Assembly: GCA_025210475.1 (NCBI GenBank)
Contig: JAOARW010000004.1
Span: forward strand, 1 to 64,000
Source of the DNA: Carboxylicivirga sp.
GTDB taxonomy: Bacteria; Bacteroidota; Bacteroidia; Bacteroidales; Marinilabiliaceae
DNA length: 64,000 nt
Direction: 5' to 3'
In this document: in pieces, positions 46,440 to 54,108 of the stretch
Position numbering within the stretch: the first letter of the stretch is position 1
Layout: each line of letters begins with the position of its first letter
Notes under the pieces: generated by a model
The model's input: only the letters and a program-made list of their open reading frames with translations
Told to the model about the DNA's origin: nothing
Database searches by the model: none
Made by a program: the position numbers and the translations under genes

Positions 46440-48002
46440 ATGAAGAAGTTTGTGTTTCTGAAAAAAACAAGGGTACTTATTGCATCGGTCGTGCTTCTTT
46501 TGATGACCAGTATATTTCTGGATATTTACCACCTGATACCGGTTAACCTTGTTCAAACCATTACGAGTGTGCAGCTAACTCCGGCCTTTATAAACTTGAT
46601 AAAGGCTTCAGGAATTGTGGTGTCTGGCTTTATTGTTATCTCTGTTGGCAGTTTAATAATCGGTCGAGTCTATTGCTCTACCATTTGTCCCCTGGGATTA
46701 ATGATGGATGGATTGATAACAATAAAAAAACGACTTAAAAGAAAGAAACTAAAATTCAGCTACAATTCTACATTTAAATGGTTGCCGTTGAGCATTTTGA
46801 TCATAACGGCTTTTGCTTTATCAATGGGAAACACACAGGTATTAAGCCTGTTGGATCCATACAGTAACTTCGGTCGTATACTTACTATTCTGTTTAAACC
46901 ACTTGTAATCGGGTTTAATAATATTTTATACGATGGCTTAATCAACTTTAATAATTACACCTTACAGCCTATCGATATTAATTACAGCAACATCCAGGTG
47001 TTTCTGTTTGTACTACTCTTTTTTATTGGACTGGTTAGCTTAAGCTGGTATAAAGGTCGCTGGTTTTGTACACATCTTTGCCCGGTTGGAGCCTTCCTTG
47101 GTGTTGTTTCACGTTTTAGCTTGTTTAAAGTTAAGATACATGCCAATGATTGTACCTCGTGTGGCAATTGCGAACGTAGCTGTAAAGCAGGATGTATATC
47201 TGCAAAAGACAAAAAAGTTGATTTTTGCAAATGCGTGATGTGCTTCAATTGCCTGAGTGTAAAATGTCCCACTGATGCAATCACCATATCATCAAAGAAA
47301 AATATTGAGAAGGCTGATATTCAAAATGAAAACTGCAATAAAATACCGGAGCGTCGTCGTGCTATTAAAACTTTGAGTCTGGCGCCACTGGCATTGCTTC
47401 CAAATATTAAAACACAAAACCAGGAAAGCAAAAAAATCGATCGCCGCCAAACGCCAATCAGCCCACCGGGTTCACTAAATCATAAACGGTTTGCTGATGC
47501 ATGTACTGCCTGTTACTTATGTGTCAACGCTTGTCCATCTAATGCCATTAAGCCTTCATTGGCTGAATACGGTTTAAACGGCATTGCCCTTCCGCAGTTA
47601 ACCAACGAAAAGGGTTACTGTAATTTAGAATGTACACGCTGCAGCGATATTTGTCCCAATGGCGCTCTGCTGCCTATTAGCCAGGAAGAGAAAAAAACAC
47701 TTCAAATAGGCGTTGCGCATTTTGTACGTGAAAGATGTGTCGTGATCACCGATGGTACTGATTGTGGGGCCTGTTCTGAGCACTGTCCGACCAAAGCGGT
47801 CAATATGGTTGTTGAAAATGGCTTATTTGTGCCGGTAATTAATGAAAGCATTTGTATTGGATGTGGTGCTTGCGAATACGCCTGTCCCATCCCCTCACCC
47901 AAAGCAATATTCATTGAAGGGAATACCATTCATCAGCTCGCCGATAAACCTCAACAAGAGAAATTGCAAGCGGTTGATCAGGAGGAAGAATTCCCCTTCT
48001 AA
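46440..48002 (+). CDS. Membrane polyferredoxin, NapH/NapG-like fusion
   Basis: A 520-residue protein. The N-terminal half has about four or five transmembrane helices and the two NapH/NosR-type motifs YCSTICPLG and FCTHLCPVG. Two ferredoxin-like clusters follow (CTSCGNCERSC and CKCVMCFNC...CP, about 237-280). A short segment ERRRAIKTLSLAPLALLP (about 303-320) looks like a degenerate Tat signal as in NapG. Four more cluster motifs follow (ACTACYLCVNACP, CNLECTRCSDICP, CGACSEHCP, CIGCGACEYACP). It should pass electrons from the quinol pool across the membrane to a periplasmic partner, most likely the DUF362 protein. Confidence 0.88.
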   Translation: MKKFVFLKKTRVLIASVVLLLMTSIFLDIYHLIPVNLVQTITSVQLTPAFINLIKASGIVVSGFIVISVGSLIIGRVYCSTICPLGLMMDGLITIKKRLKRKKLKFSYNSTFKWLPLSILIITAFALSMGNTQVLSLLDPYSNFGRILTILFKPLVIGFNNILYDGLINFNNYTLQPIDINYSNIQVFLFVLLFFIGLVSLSWYKGRWFCTHLCPVGAFLGVVSRFSLFKVKIHANDCTSCGNCERSCKAGCISAKDKKVDFCKCVMCFNCLSVKCPTDAITISSKKNIEKADIQNENCNKIPERRRAIKTLSLAPLALLPNIKTQNQESKKIDRRQTPISPPGSLNHKRFADACTACYLCVNACPSNAIKPSLAEYGLNGIALPQLTNEKGYCNLECTRCSDICPNGALLPISQEEKKTLQIGVAHFVRERCVVITDGTDCGACSEHCPTKAVNMVVENGLFVPVINESICIGCGACEYACPIPSPKAIFIEGNTIHQLADKPQQEKLQAVDQEEEFPF

Positions 48003-48040
48003 ACACTAAATTTTAGTCAATAATTTTAAAACTTATAATT

Positions 48041-48265
48041 ATGAAATCATTCAAACATGTATTAGCCATTTTAACGGCATTGATTTATTCAAATGTTGTA
48101 TTTGCACATGATTCTATTGTGCCTCATGTTCATGACCATGCTCATCATTCGGACTTTTCGATTGGCTGGACTGTTATTTTTACCATTGTAGCAATTGTTG
48201 CAGTCATCATAACCCTCTCTAAGTATTTTAATTACAAAGCTCATAACAACAAGCAATGTCGATAA
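48041..48265 (+). CDS. Small His-rich membrane protein
   Basis: A 74-residue protein. A signal peptide (1-22, ending VVFA) is followed by a short His-rich stretch, HDSIVPHVHDHAHHSD, with six histidines in sixteen residues. One transmembrane helix (about 43-62) and a basic tail follow. The His-rich part should face the periplasm and could bind Ni or another metal. It overlaps the larE start by 10 bases, so it belongs to the same operon. Its place beside nickel-pincer genes suggests a metal-binding role, which is inference. Confidence 0.75.
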   Translation: MKSFKHVLAILTALIYSNVVFAHDSIVPHVHDHAHHSDFSIGWTVIFTIVAIVAVIITLSKYFNYKAHNNKQCR

Positions 48266-49074
48266 AATATAGCATGAAAAAATTAGAGTACTGGTTCGAA
48301 GAAATTGATGCCAGTATCACTGCTTTTTCGGGAGGCATTGATTCGGCGCTAGTGCTCTATTTGTCAAAACAATTTCTTGGTGACAATGCGTTTGCTGTTG
48401 TCGGCGTATCGCCTAGCCTTAAAATGCGTGATAAACAATTAGCTATTGATTTTTGTGTGCAACATTCCATACAATTAGAGCTGATTGAAACCAATGAACT
48501 GGACAATGCAGATTATTCACTTAATCCGATCGATAGGTGCTACCATTGTAAAAGCACACTTTACAATCACATTATTGATCTCGGTCAGAAATTCCCTGGA
48601 CATACCATTCTTAACGGCACCAACATTGACGATTTAGGTGACTATCGACCCGGTTTAATGGCCGCACGCGAAAAACAGGTTAGATCACCCTTGGCGGAAT
48701 GTAACATTGGTAAAGCTGAGCTACGTATGATCGCTAAACGATTGGGTATTAAAATTTGGAATAAGGCAGCCAGTCCTTGTTTGAGCTCACGAATCCCCTA
48801 TGGTGAAACCATTACGAAAGAAAAATTGAATCGAATTGAAAAGGCTGAGGAAATACTAATTGATTTAGGATTTAAAGATTGCCGGGTTAGACATTTCGAG
48901 ACAGGAGCAAGTATTGAAGTTCCTCCATCATCAATTGAAACACTGCTAAACATGGGCATTGATCCAATCATGGAAATCAAACATCTGGGCTTTAATAAAG
49001 TAGTTATTGATTCAGAGGGATTAATCTCGGGCAAACTTAATAGGGCAATAAAGAATGAAACAACATTATCTTGA
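48256..49074 (+). CDS. larE: ATP-dependent sulfur transferase LarE
   Basis: A 272-residue PP-loop protein with AFSGGIDSALV (about 23-33), RCYHCKSTLY (Cys95, Cys98) and SPCLSSRIPYG (Cys175). LarE adds sulfur to the pyridinium dicarboxylate precursor of the nickel-pincer nucleotide cofactor. Cys175 matches the sacrificial cysteine of the family. Together with Cys95/Cys98 it could alternatively hold an iron-sulfur cluster, as described for some LarE proteins. The start overlaps the His-rich gene; Met7 is an alternative. larB overlaps its 3' end by 20 bases. Confidence 0.9.
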   Translation: MSIKYSMKKLEYWFEEIDASITAFSGGIDSALVLYLSKQFLGDNAFAVVGVSPSLKMRDKQLAIDFCVQHSIQLELIETNELDNADYSLNPIDRCYHCKSTLYNHIIDLGQKFPGHTILNGTNIDDLGDYRPGLMAAREKQVRSPLAECNIGKAELRMIAKRLGIKIWNKAASPCLSSRIPYGETITKEKLNRIEKAEEILIDLGFKDCRVRHFETGASIEVPPSSIETLLNMGIDPIMEIKHLGFNKVVIDSEGLISGKLNRAIKNETTLS

Positions 49075-49711
49075 TTTAGAACGAAGCAAAAGGCTTGGCT
49101 TTCCGGAGGTGGTTTATGGAGCAGGCAAATCCATTGAAACACTTATCTCCATTGTTACAGTTTACCAAAAGAAGAATGAGAATGTGTTGATCACAAGACT
49201 ACAGGCCAATAAGGCATCCGCATTATCAGAACAATTTACGGGGAGCTATTATCATGCCGAAAGTAGCCTATTCATGCTTTATCCCTGTAAGATAAATAAA
49301 GATATGGCATCTGTTTGCATCATTACAGCCGGCTCATCAGATATTCCGGTAGCCAATGAAGCCTATCATACGCTTCAGTTTTTAGGTATTGCCGCAAATC
49401 GAATCAACGACATAGGTGTAGCCGGTATCCATCGCTTAATGAGTAAGGCCGGGGAAATACAAAACTACCAGGTATTAATCGTTGTAGCAGGTTTTGAAGG
49501 CGCCTTGCCAAGTGTGATGGGCGGCATGTTTTCGCAGCCCATAATAGCCGTACCAACAAGTACAGGTTATGGTGTCGCTCGAAATGGCGAAACAGCACTC
49601 TTCGCCATGTTGTCGAGCTGTGCCAATGGAATAAGCGTTGTGAATATTGACAACGGTTATGGTGCGGCGCTTGCAGCGTTTCGAATACTTCAACATGCTC
49701 ATCAGTATTAA
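49055..49711 (+). CDS. larB: Nickel-pincer cofactor biosynthesis protein LarB
   Basis: A 218-residue protein. The N-terminal segment RLGFPEVVYGAGKS is the LarB hallmark. The C-terminal AIR-carboxylase-like domain has ITAGSSDIPVANEAYHT, VVAGFEGALPSVMGGMFSQPIIAVPTS in pieces, and NGYGAALAA. LarB carboxylates and hydrolyses nicotinic acid adenine dinucleotide as the first step to the nickel-pincer nucleotide. It is slightly shorter at the N-terminus than typical LarB. It is the last gene of the operon. No larC (nickel insertion) or larA is in the window, so the pathway here is incomplete. Confidence 0.9.
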   Translation: MKQHYLDLERSKRLGFPEVVYGAGKSIETLISIVTVYQKKNENVLITRLQANKASALSEQFTGSYYHAESSLFMLYPCKINKDMASVCIITAGSSDIPVANEAYHTLQFLGIAANRINDIGVAGIHRLMSKAGEIQNYQVLIVVAGFEGALPSVMGGMFSQPIIAVPTSTGYGVARNGETALFAMLSSCANGISVVNIDNGYGAALAAFRILQHAHQY

Positions 49712-49737
49712 CGTTCTGTAGTTTTCTTCATCATAAC

Positions 49738-49870
49738 CTTAGTAGATATTTGTCATGGATGCACCATTTGAATTACCTGTTACAACATGACTTTTGGCTT
49801 TAGCAATAGATTTAGGTAATTTTACTGCATCCAAGACAAATATTTAGTACTTCATCTACTAAAGTAATCA
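49738..49870. repeat. Long palindromic element between larB and the Crp/Fnr gene
   Basis: ATATTTGTCATGGATGCA (49746-49763) is the reverse complement, with one mismatch, of 49826-49843. Inside it AATTACCT (49771-49778) pairs with AGGTAATT (49814-49821). Outside, AGTAGAT (49741-49747) has a partner ATCTACT near 49853-49859. The element could fold as a large hairpin in DNA or RNA. It may be a terminator/attenuator of the lar operon, a leader of the regulator gene, or a MITE-like insertion. Confidence 0.6.
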
Positions 49871-49883
49871 ATTAGGTTATTTC

Positions 49884-50447
49884 ATGCAGAACTTATTACA
49901 ATACATTAGCACCAGATGCTTTGTTGACAATAATCTTAAATCCAGAATAGAAAATGATTTTGAGTATGTGGAATGTCAGCAAGGAAAACTATTATTAGAA
50001 CAGGAGCAGCGAGCTCAACGACTGTACTTCATCGACAAAGGCATTGTTCATAACTACTACTATCAAAACGGACGTAAAGTCACGTCCTGGTTTTACTCCG
50101 AGAACCAGTTTGTTACCGCCTGGTATAGCTTTTATGGTCAAAACACAAGTTTTGAAGAAATGCAGTGTCTCGAAAATTGTGCATTGTATAGTATCTCCTT
50201 CGACAAATACCAGAAGTTGATTGCCGATTCCCCTGCTTTTGGCAATTTTGCCCGTTTACTGGCTGAAGAAAGTTTGGCTTTTCTCGATTATTTTTCGAAA
50301 GGTTGGTCTTTTTTATCTGCAATAGAAAAATACACATTATTACTTGAGTACTTTCCTGACATTGAACAACGTGTAAACCTTGGGCACATCGCATCGTTTT
50401 TGGGAATTTCGCAAGAAACGCTGAGCAGGATCAGAGGCAAAAGGTAG
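49884..50447 (+). CDS. Crp/Fnr-family transcriptional regulator
   Basis: A 187-residue protein. A cyclic-nucleotide-binding-type beta barrel (about 25-115) has GKLLLEQEQRAQRLYFIDKG. A dimerisation helix follows, then an HTH (about 160-187) whose recognition helix reads SQETLSRIRG. In E. coli FNR the same Glu, Ser and Arg positions (ETISR) contact TTGAT. It lacks the N-terminal FNR cysteine cluster, so how it senses its signal is open. It is the natural regulator of the six FNR-type promoters around it; no such box precedes its own gene. Confidence 0.88.
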   Translation: MQNLLQYISTRCFVDNNLKSRIENDFEYVECQQGKLLLEQEQRAQRLYFIDKGIVHNYYYQNGRKVTSWFYSENQFVTAWYSFYGQNTSFEEMQCLENCALYSISFDKYQKLIADSPAFGNFARLLAEESLAFLDYFSKGWSFLSAIEKYTLLLEYFPDIEQRVNLGHIASFLGISQETLSRIRGKR

Positions 50448-50451
50448 CTTT

Positions 50452-50495
50452 TTGATGTAGGTCAAATAAATTCTGTAAGCTTACAAATAGCTTTG
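50452..50495 (+). promoter_or_regulatory. FNR-type promoter 5
   Basis: TTGAT-GTAG-GTCAA (50452-50465), 26 bases, then TTTG inside a perfect -7 TAGCTTTG (50488-50495). It starts 5 bases after the stop of the Crp/Fnr gene and lies 58 bases before the gene at 50524. Confidence 0.88.
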
Positions 50496-50523
50496 TGCAT
50501 CACAAATGCTTACACACAGAATT

Positions 50524-51090
50524 ATGAAAAAAGCACTTTTTATAGGCGTATGGCTCATAACCAGCTCCGTTACAATGGCCCAATCCGAAAGAAAAACATT
50601 TTATAGTCTAAGTGGCTCAGCTGATTTTGGCCGTTTTCAGGATCGTTTAGAATTAACACCTTCTGTTTCATTTCGACTATTACCCAAAACTTATCTGGGC
50701 ATTGGACTATCAACATCCTATTACTCCAACGAAACAAGTGTATATAGCAACAATAACCAAAAGCTAGTTGAATCGAAGGTTAAGGATGTTATTTGGTATT
50801 GGGGTGGCGAACTTTTTATCCGCTATCATCCTTTTGAAAACCAGGCAACTTTATTACGAAACTGTTTTTTACAAAGCAGTTTTGAAACCTTAAAAGGGAA
50901 TGGTAGATATAAAGAAGAAAACGGTACCTATTCCTATCATTCAACCCACAAAACAGCTTTTGCCGGAATTGGCTATAAGCAACCATTGAATGAGCGCTTA
51001 AGCCTGGGCTTGTTGCTAAGTTTTAAGCTGAACAACGAGAAAAACTCAATTTACCGAAATCCTATTTTCCGTTTATCATTTGAGTTTTAA
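50524..51090 (+). CDS. Outer-membrane beta-barrel protein (small)
   Basis: A 188-residue protein from the Met at 50524, which gives a clean signal peptide (KKALFIGVWLITSSVTMAQ). The rest alternates as in an eight-stranded barrel, with SFRLLPKTYLGIGLSTSYYS and a C-terminal strand IFRLSFEF ending in Phe, the usual signature for Bam insertion. The function is unknown. It heads the operon with the radical SAM and ABC-membrane genes, 24 bases before the next gene. Confidence 0.82.
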   Translation: MKKALFIGVWLITSSVTMAQSERKTFYSLSGSADFGRFQDRLELTPSVSFRLLPKTYLGIGLSTSYYSNETSVYSNNNQKLVESKVKDVIWYWGGELFIRYHPFENQATLLRNCFLQSSFETLKGNGRYKEENGTYSYHSTHKTAFAGIGYKQPLNERLSLGLLLSFKLNNEKNSIYRNPIFRLSFEF

Positions 51091-51114
51091 TTTAACAATT
51101 AAGAAAGAACAGAA

Positions 51115-52635
51115 ATGAAAGTTTATCTGATAAAAGCATCTGCCGGTAGTTCATATTCACAGTATAAAGCAGAAACCGGAGGTCCTCCACAAAATATTTT
51201 TTCAGCGGCCGCGGCCATGCCTCAGGATGCACAAATAGAAATGTGTGATGAAACCATCGGCATGAAAACCAATTTTAAATCAGATGCCAATGTGGTAGCA
51301 GTATTTATGTCGACACCCGATGCTTATCGGGCCTATGAAATTTGCGATAAATTTAAAAAGCAAGGTAAAGTTACCCTGTTGGGAGGCCTGCATACTTTCT
51401 TCTTTCAGCAAGAAGCTGCCCAACACGCTGATGCTTTAATATTAGGCGAATCGGAAGGTCTATGGGATAAGATTTTTGATGATGTAAACAACAATGAGCT
51501 ACAATCGGTCTACAAACGTGATAAACCGCTCGACTTAGCCGAACTGAAGCCTTATCCAAGCAATTTAATTCCTGTTTCAAAATATAATTACACCTGGTCG
51601 GTAGTGGTAAGCCGAGGTTGCCCAATGCATTGTGACTTTTGTTTGGTGCATCAATTTTTCGATAAGTTTACTTTGCGTCCTATCGAACACATTGTTGATG
51701 AATTAAAGAACTTAAAAAAACTGGGGGTTGAATGGGTTGAGCTTCATTCCGACAACCTGACACACAACCGGAAATATGCTTTGGAATTGTTTGAAGCCAT
51801 TGCTCCACTAAAAATGAAGTTTTATGGCGAAACAACAATACTAATAGCGAAAGACAAAGCTCTGCTGGAAGCCGCTCAAAAGGCCGGAGTTAAAGCTTTG
51901 TTATTCGGTATCGAAACGCCTTCGGAAGAGGCCTTAAAAGAACAAGGTAAAGATTTTGTAAAGCCTGCTCTAATTAAGGAATACGTTAAAATTGTTAAGG
52001 ATCATGGCATTGAGGTGGTAGGTGATTTTCTATTTGGATTCGATGCTCACGATACATCTATATTTTCGCAGACAACTGATTTTATCAAAGAAATTGGTGT
52101 GGATACAGCTTACCCCCACCTGATGATTCCTTTCCCGGGCTCAGACACTTACAAAAAGCTCGAAGCAGAAGGTCGTATTCTCACCAAAGACTGGGCGAAG
52201 TACGACGGCTCACATGCAGTTTTTAAACCAGCTAAAATGAGTTCTGAAGAGTTAGAAATTGGCACATGGGAAGTATATCAAAAAATCGAAAAATGGAACA
52301 ATCAGAATAAAAAGCAAAACATCGAAACAACTGAAATACAAACTAGCAGTATTTCAACTTCAAATCGCTCATCTTTTAAATGGAAGACCTTTATTGCTTT
52401 GCTATTATTGCCACCGGCTATTTATTTTAATTTAACAAACTTCTATTTTGCTGCAATATTCCTCTACTGGAGTATTCAAGGCATGGTAAAAGGAAACACC
52501 TTTTTTCTTGATGACTTCAACAAAAAGGAAACGCCCATTATGTTCTGGTTAATATCCATACTTTGGTTATTACTATCCTTATGGAGTTTATTTTATTCTG
52601 AACCTTTTTTAGAATGGCTTTACTATGCTTATTAA
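51115..52635 (+). CDS. B12-binding radical SAM protein with C-terminal membrane segments
   Basis: A 506-residue protein. The N-terminal part (1-140) is a cobalamin-binding-type Rossmann domain (VTLLGGLHTFFF, ADALILGESEG), although the classical DxHxxG is not seen. The radical SAM domain (about 158-370) has CPMHCDFC with Cys169, Cys173 and Cys176 for the 4Fe-4S cluster. Residues ~420-506 add two or three hydrophobic helices, which is unusual and would tether the enzyme to the inner membrane. It probably acts on a lipid or envelope substrate. Its 3' end overlaps the ABC-membrane gene by 11 bases. Confidence 0.88.
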   Translation: MKVYLIKASAGSSYSQYKAETGGPPQNIFSAAAAMPQDAQIEMCDETIGMKTNFKSDANVVAVFMSTPDAYRAYEICDKFKKQGKVTLLGGLHTFFFQQEAAQHADALILGESEGLWDKIFDDVNNNELQSVYKRDKPLDLAELKPYPSNLIPVSKYNYTWSVVVSRGCPMHCDFCLVHQFFDKFTLRPIEHIVDELKNLKKLGVEWVELHSDNLTHNRKYALELFEAIAPLKMKFYGETTILIAKDKALLEAAQKAGVKALLFGIETPSEEALKEQGKDFVKPALIKEYVKIVKDHGIEVVGDFLFGFDAHDTSIFSQTTDFIKEIGVDTAYPHLMIPFPGSDTYKKLEAEGRILTKDWAKYDGSHAVFKPAKMSSEELEIGTWEVYQKIEKWNNQNKKQNIETTEIQTSSISTSNRSSFKWKTFIALLLLPPAIYFNLTNFYFAAIFLYWSIQGMVKGNTFFLDDFNKKETPIMFWLISILWLLLSLWSLFYSEPFLEWLYYAY

Positions 52636-53455
52636 GCAGGTATTTGCAAAGTATTGGATGCGGTTATCCTTAACATTGCTCTTAATTCTCTTAGAAGCTT
52701 TATTAGTTATTCTATTCCCATTATATATTGGCAAAGCTATAGATGGTGTAATGAATAACGAACTTGTGTTTCTGTGGCAGTTGTGCGCGCTTGGATTGTT
52801 ACTAACAGTTACAGGCGCTGGCCGTCGCTTGCTCGATTCGCGTTTTTATGCCGGCATTTACACAAAAGTGAGTCGTGCTGCAATTAAAAAAATGAAATTA
52901 CAAGATGACTCTGTTAAAACAGCACGTTTAAATATGCTAGCAGAGGTAGTTGAGTTTGCTGAAAATCAACTACCAGCTATCATCCAGCACAGTATTGGTT
53001 TGATAGTAGTCGCTTTGATTATTCTTTTTTTGAATCTAAAGATTTTTATGGCGGCTATTCTTTGCGGAAGCCTGGTTTTATGTATTTATTTTTTAAGCAG
53101 TAAACGAACTCTGCGCTTAAATTCTGAATTTAATAACGAACTCGAAAACCAGGTCAATACCATTCAACAAAAGCAAGAATCAGCACTACACAGGCATTTA
53201 CTAAAGCTAATGCGTTGGAATATCCGTCTTTCAGATTTGGAAACACTTAACTTTTCGGGCAGCTGGCTAATTATGTTGGTGCTTCTTGTAATTTCAATCC
53301 ATATTGCTGCCACCGGCGAAAATATCCAATATGGTGCTTTAATGGCTTTAATCATGTATGTTTATCAATTTATAGAAAGCATGGTTAGCCTGCCTCTATT
53401 CTACCAACAATGGCTGAGACTATCGGAAATTTCGGAACGAATCCGCAACAATTAA
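52625..53455 (+). CDS. ABC-transporter six-helix membrane domain without ATPase
   Basis: A 276-residue protein with about six hydrophobic helices (17-37, 49-65, 118-140, 140-158, 208-228, 232-255). It has the layout of an ABC exporter membrane domain (ABC_membrane_3 type). There is no Walker A or signature motif, and no ATPase gene lies nearby. It could use an ATPase encoded elsewhere or work as a membrane partner of the radical SAM protein, whose gene overlaps it. It ends the operon started by FNR-type promoter 5. Confidence 0.82.
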   Translation: MLIKQVFAKYWMRLSLTLLLILLEALLVILFPLYIGKAIDGVMNNELVFLWQLCALGLLLTVTGAGRRLLDSRFYAGIYTKVSRAAIKKMKLQDDSVKTARLNMLAEVVEFAENQLPAIIQHSIGLIVVALIILFLNLKIFMAAILCGSLVLCIYFLSSKRTLRLNSEFNNELENQVNTIQQKQESALHRHLLKLMRWNIRLSDLETLNFSGSWLIMLVLLVISIHIAATGENIQYGALMALIMYVYQFIESMVSLPLFYQQWLRLSEISERIRNN

Positions 53456-53459
53456 TTAT

Positions 53460-53503
53460 TTGATCTATATCAAAAGAAGTGTAAAGCGATAGCAGTAGCT
53501 TTG
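53460..53503 (+). promoter_or_regulatory. FNR-type promoter 6
   Basis: TTGAT-CTAT-ATCAA (53460-53473), 26 bases, then TTTG inside a perfect -7 TAGCTTTG (53496-53503). It lies 65 bases upstream of the gene at 53539. Confidence 0.88.
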
Positions 53504-53538
53504 CTATCGATGAAAATAATTCATTAAATAAAAAAAGA

Positions 53539-54060
53539 ATGAGATTCTATAGTATTTGCTTAGTACTAGTCGCTGTTATGTCGTCGTGCCATGGTAAGGC
53601 TAAGAAACAACGAATTGAACAGCGCATTATTGAAATGAAGATTGAACAGGAAGTAAAAGACAGCATTAATGACAAGCAGGTGACCTCTGAAACTGACACC
53701 CTTGATTTAGCTGGCGACTTGGCCCCTGAGGGAGACAAAATTATTGGTGTGTGGGAAGTTAATAATGACTATTACCAAGCAATTTATGAAATCATTAAAT
53801 ATGAAAATCAATACTTTGGTAAAGTGCATTACTACCACGATGGTACAAAAGAGTATAAAGGAAATAACACCAAAGAAGATTATTTTTTAGAAGGCATCTT
53901 TTACAAAGAAGGGAAGTACACCCAAAGTAAAATGCACATGCCCGATGGTTCAGTTAAGCTTGCTAATTTTGTTCTTAAGGGTGATGATTTGAATGTTAGC
54001 ATGACCATTGAAGGACATCCCTATAAAGAAGTCTGGAAACGCCAAAAGGCTGAAAATTAA
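53539..54060 (+). CDS. DUF2147-like lipoprotein
   Basis: A 173-residue protein with a lipoprotein signal (lipobox MSSC near residue 17). A charged linker rich in Glu and Lys follows (about 20-65), then a compact beta domain (about 68-170) starting IIGVWEVNNDYYQAIYEI and ending KEVWKRQKAEN. It resembles DUF2147 lipocalin-like proteins and echoes the layout of the protein at 39959, which is also under an FNR-type promoter. The function is unknown. It is followed after 48 bases by the VOC gene. Confidence 0.78.
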   Translation: MRFYSICLVLVAVMSSCHGKAKKQRIEQRIIEMKIEQEVKDSINDKQVTSETDTLDLAGDLAPEGDKIIGVWEVNNDYYQAIYEIIKYENQYFGKVHYYHDGTKEYKGNNTKEDYFLEGIFYKEGKYTQSKMHMPDGSVKLANFVLKGDDLNVSMTIEGHPYKEVWKRQKAEN

Positions 54061-54108
54061 TACCATTCCAATTCATTACCACAATAACCACATTTAAAAA
54101 TTACCACC

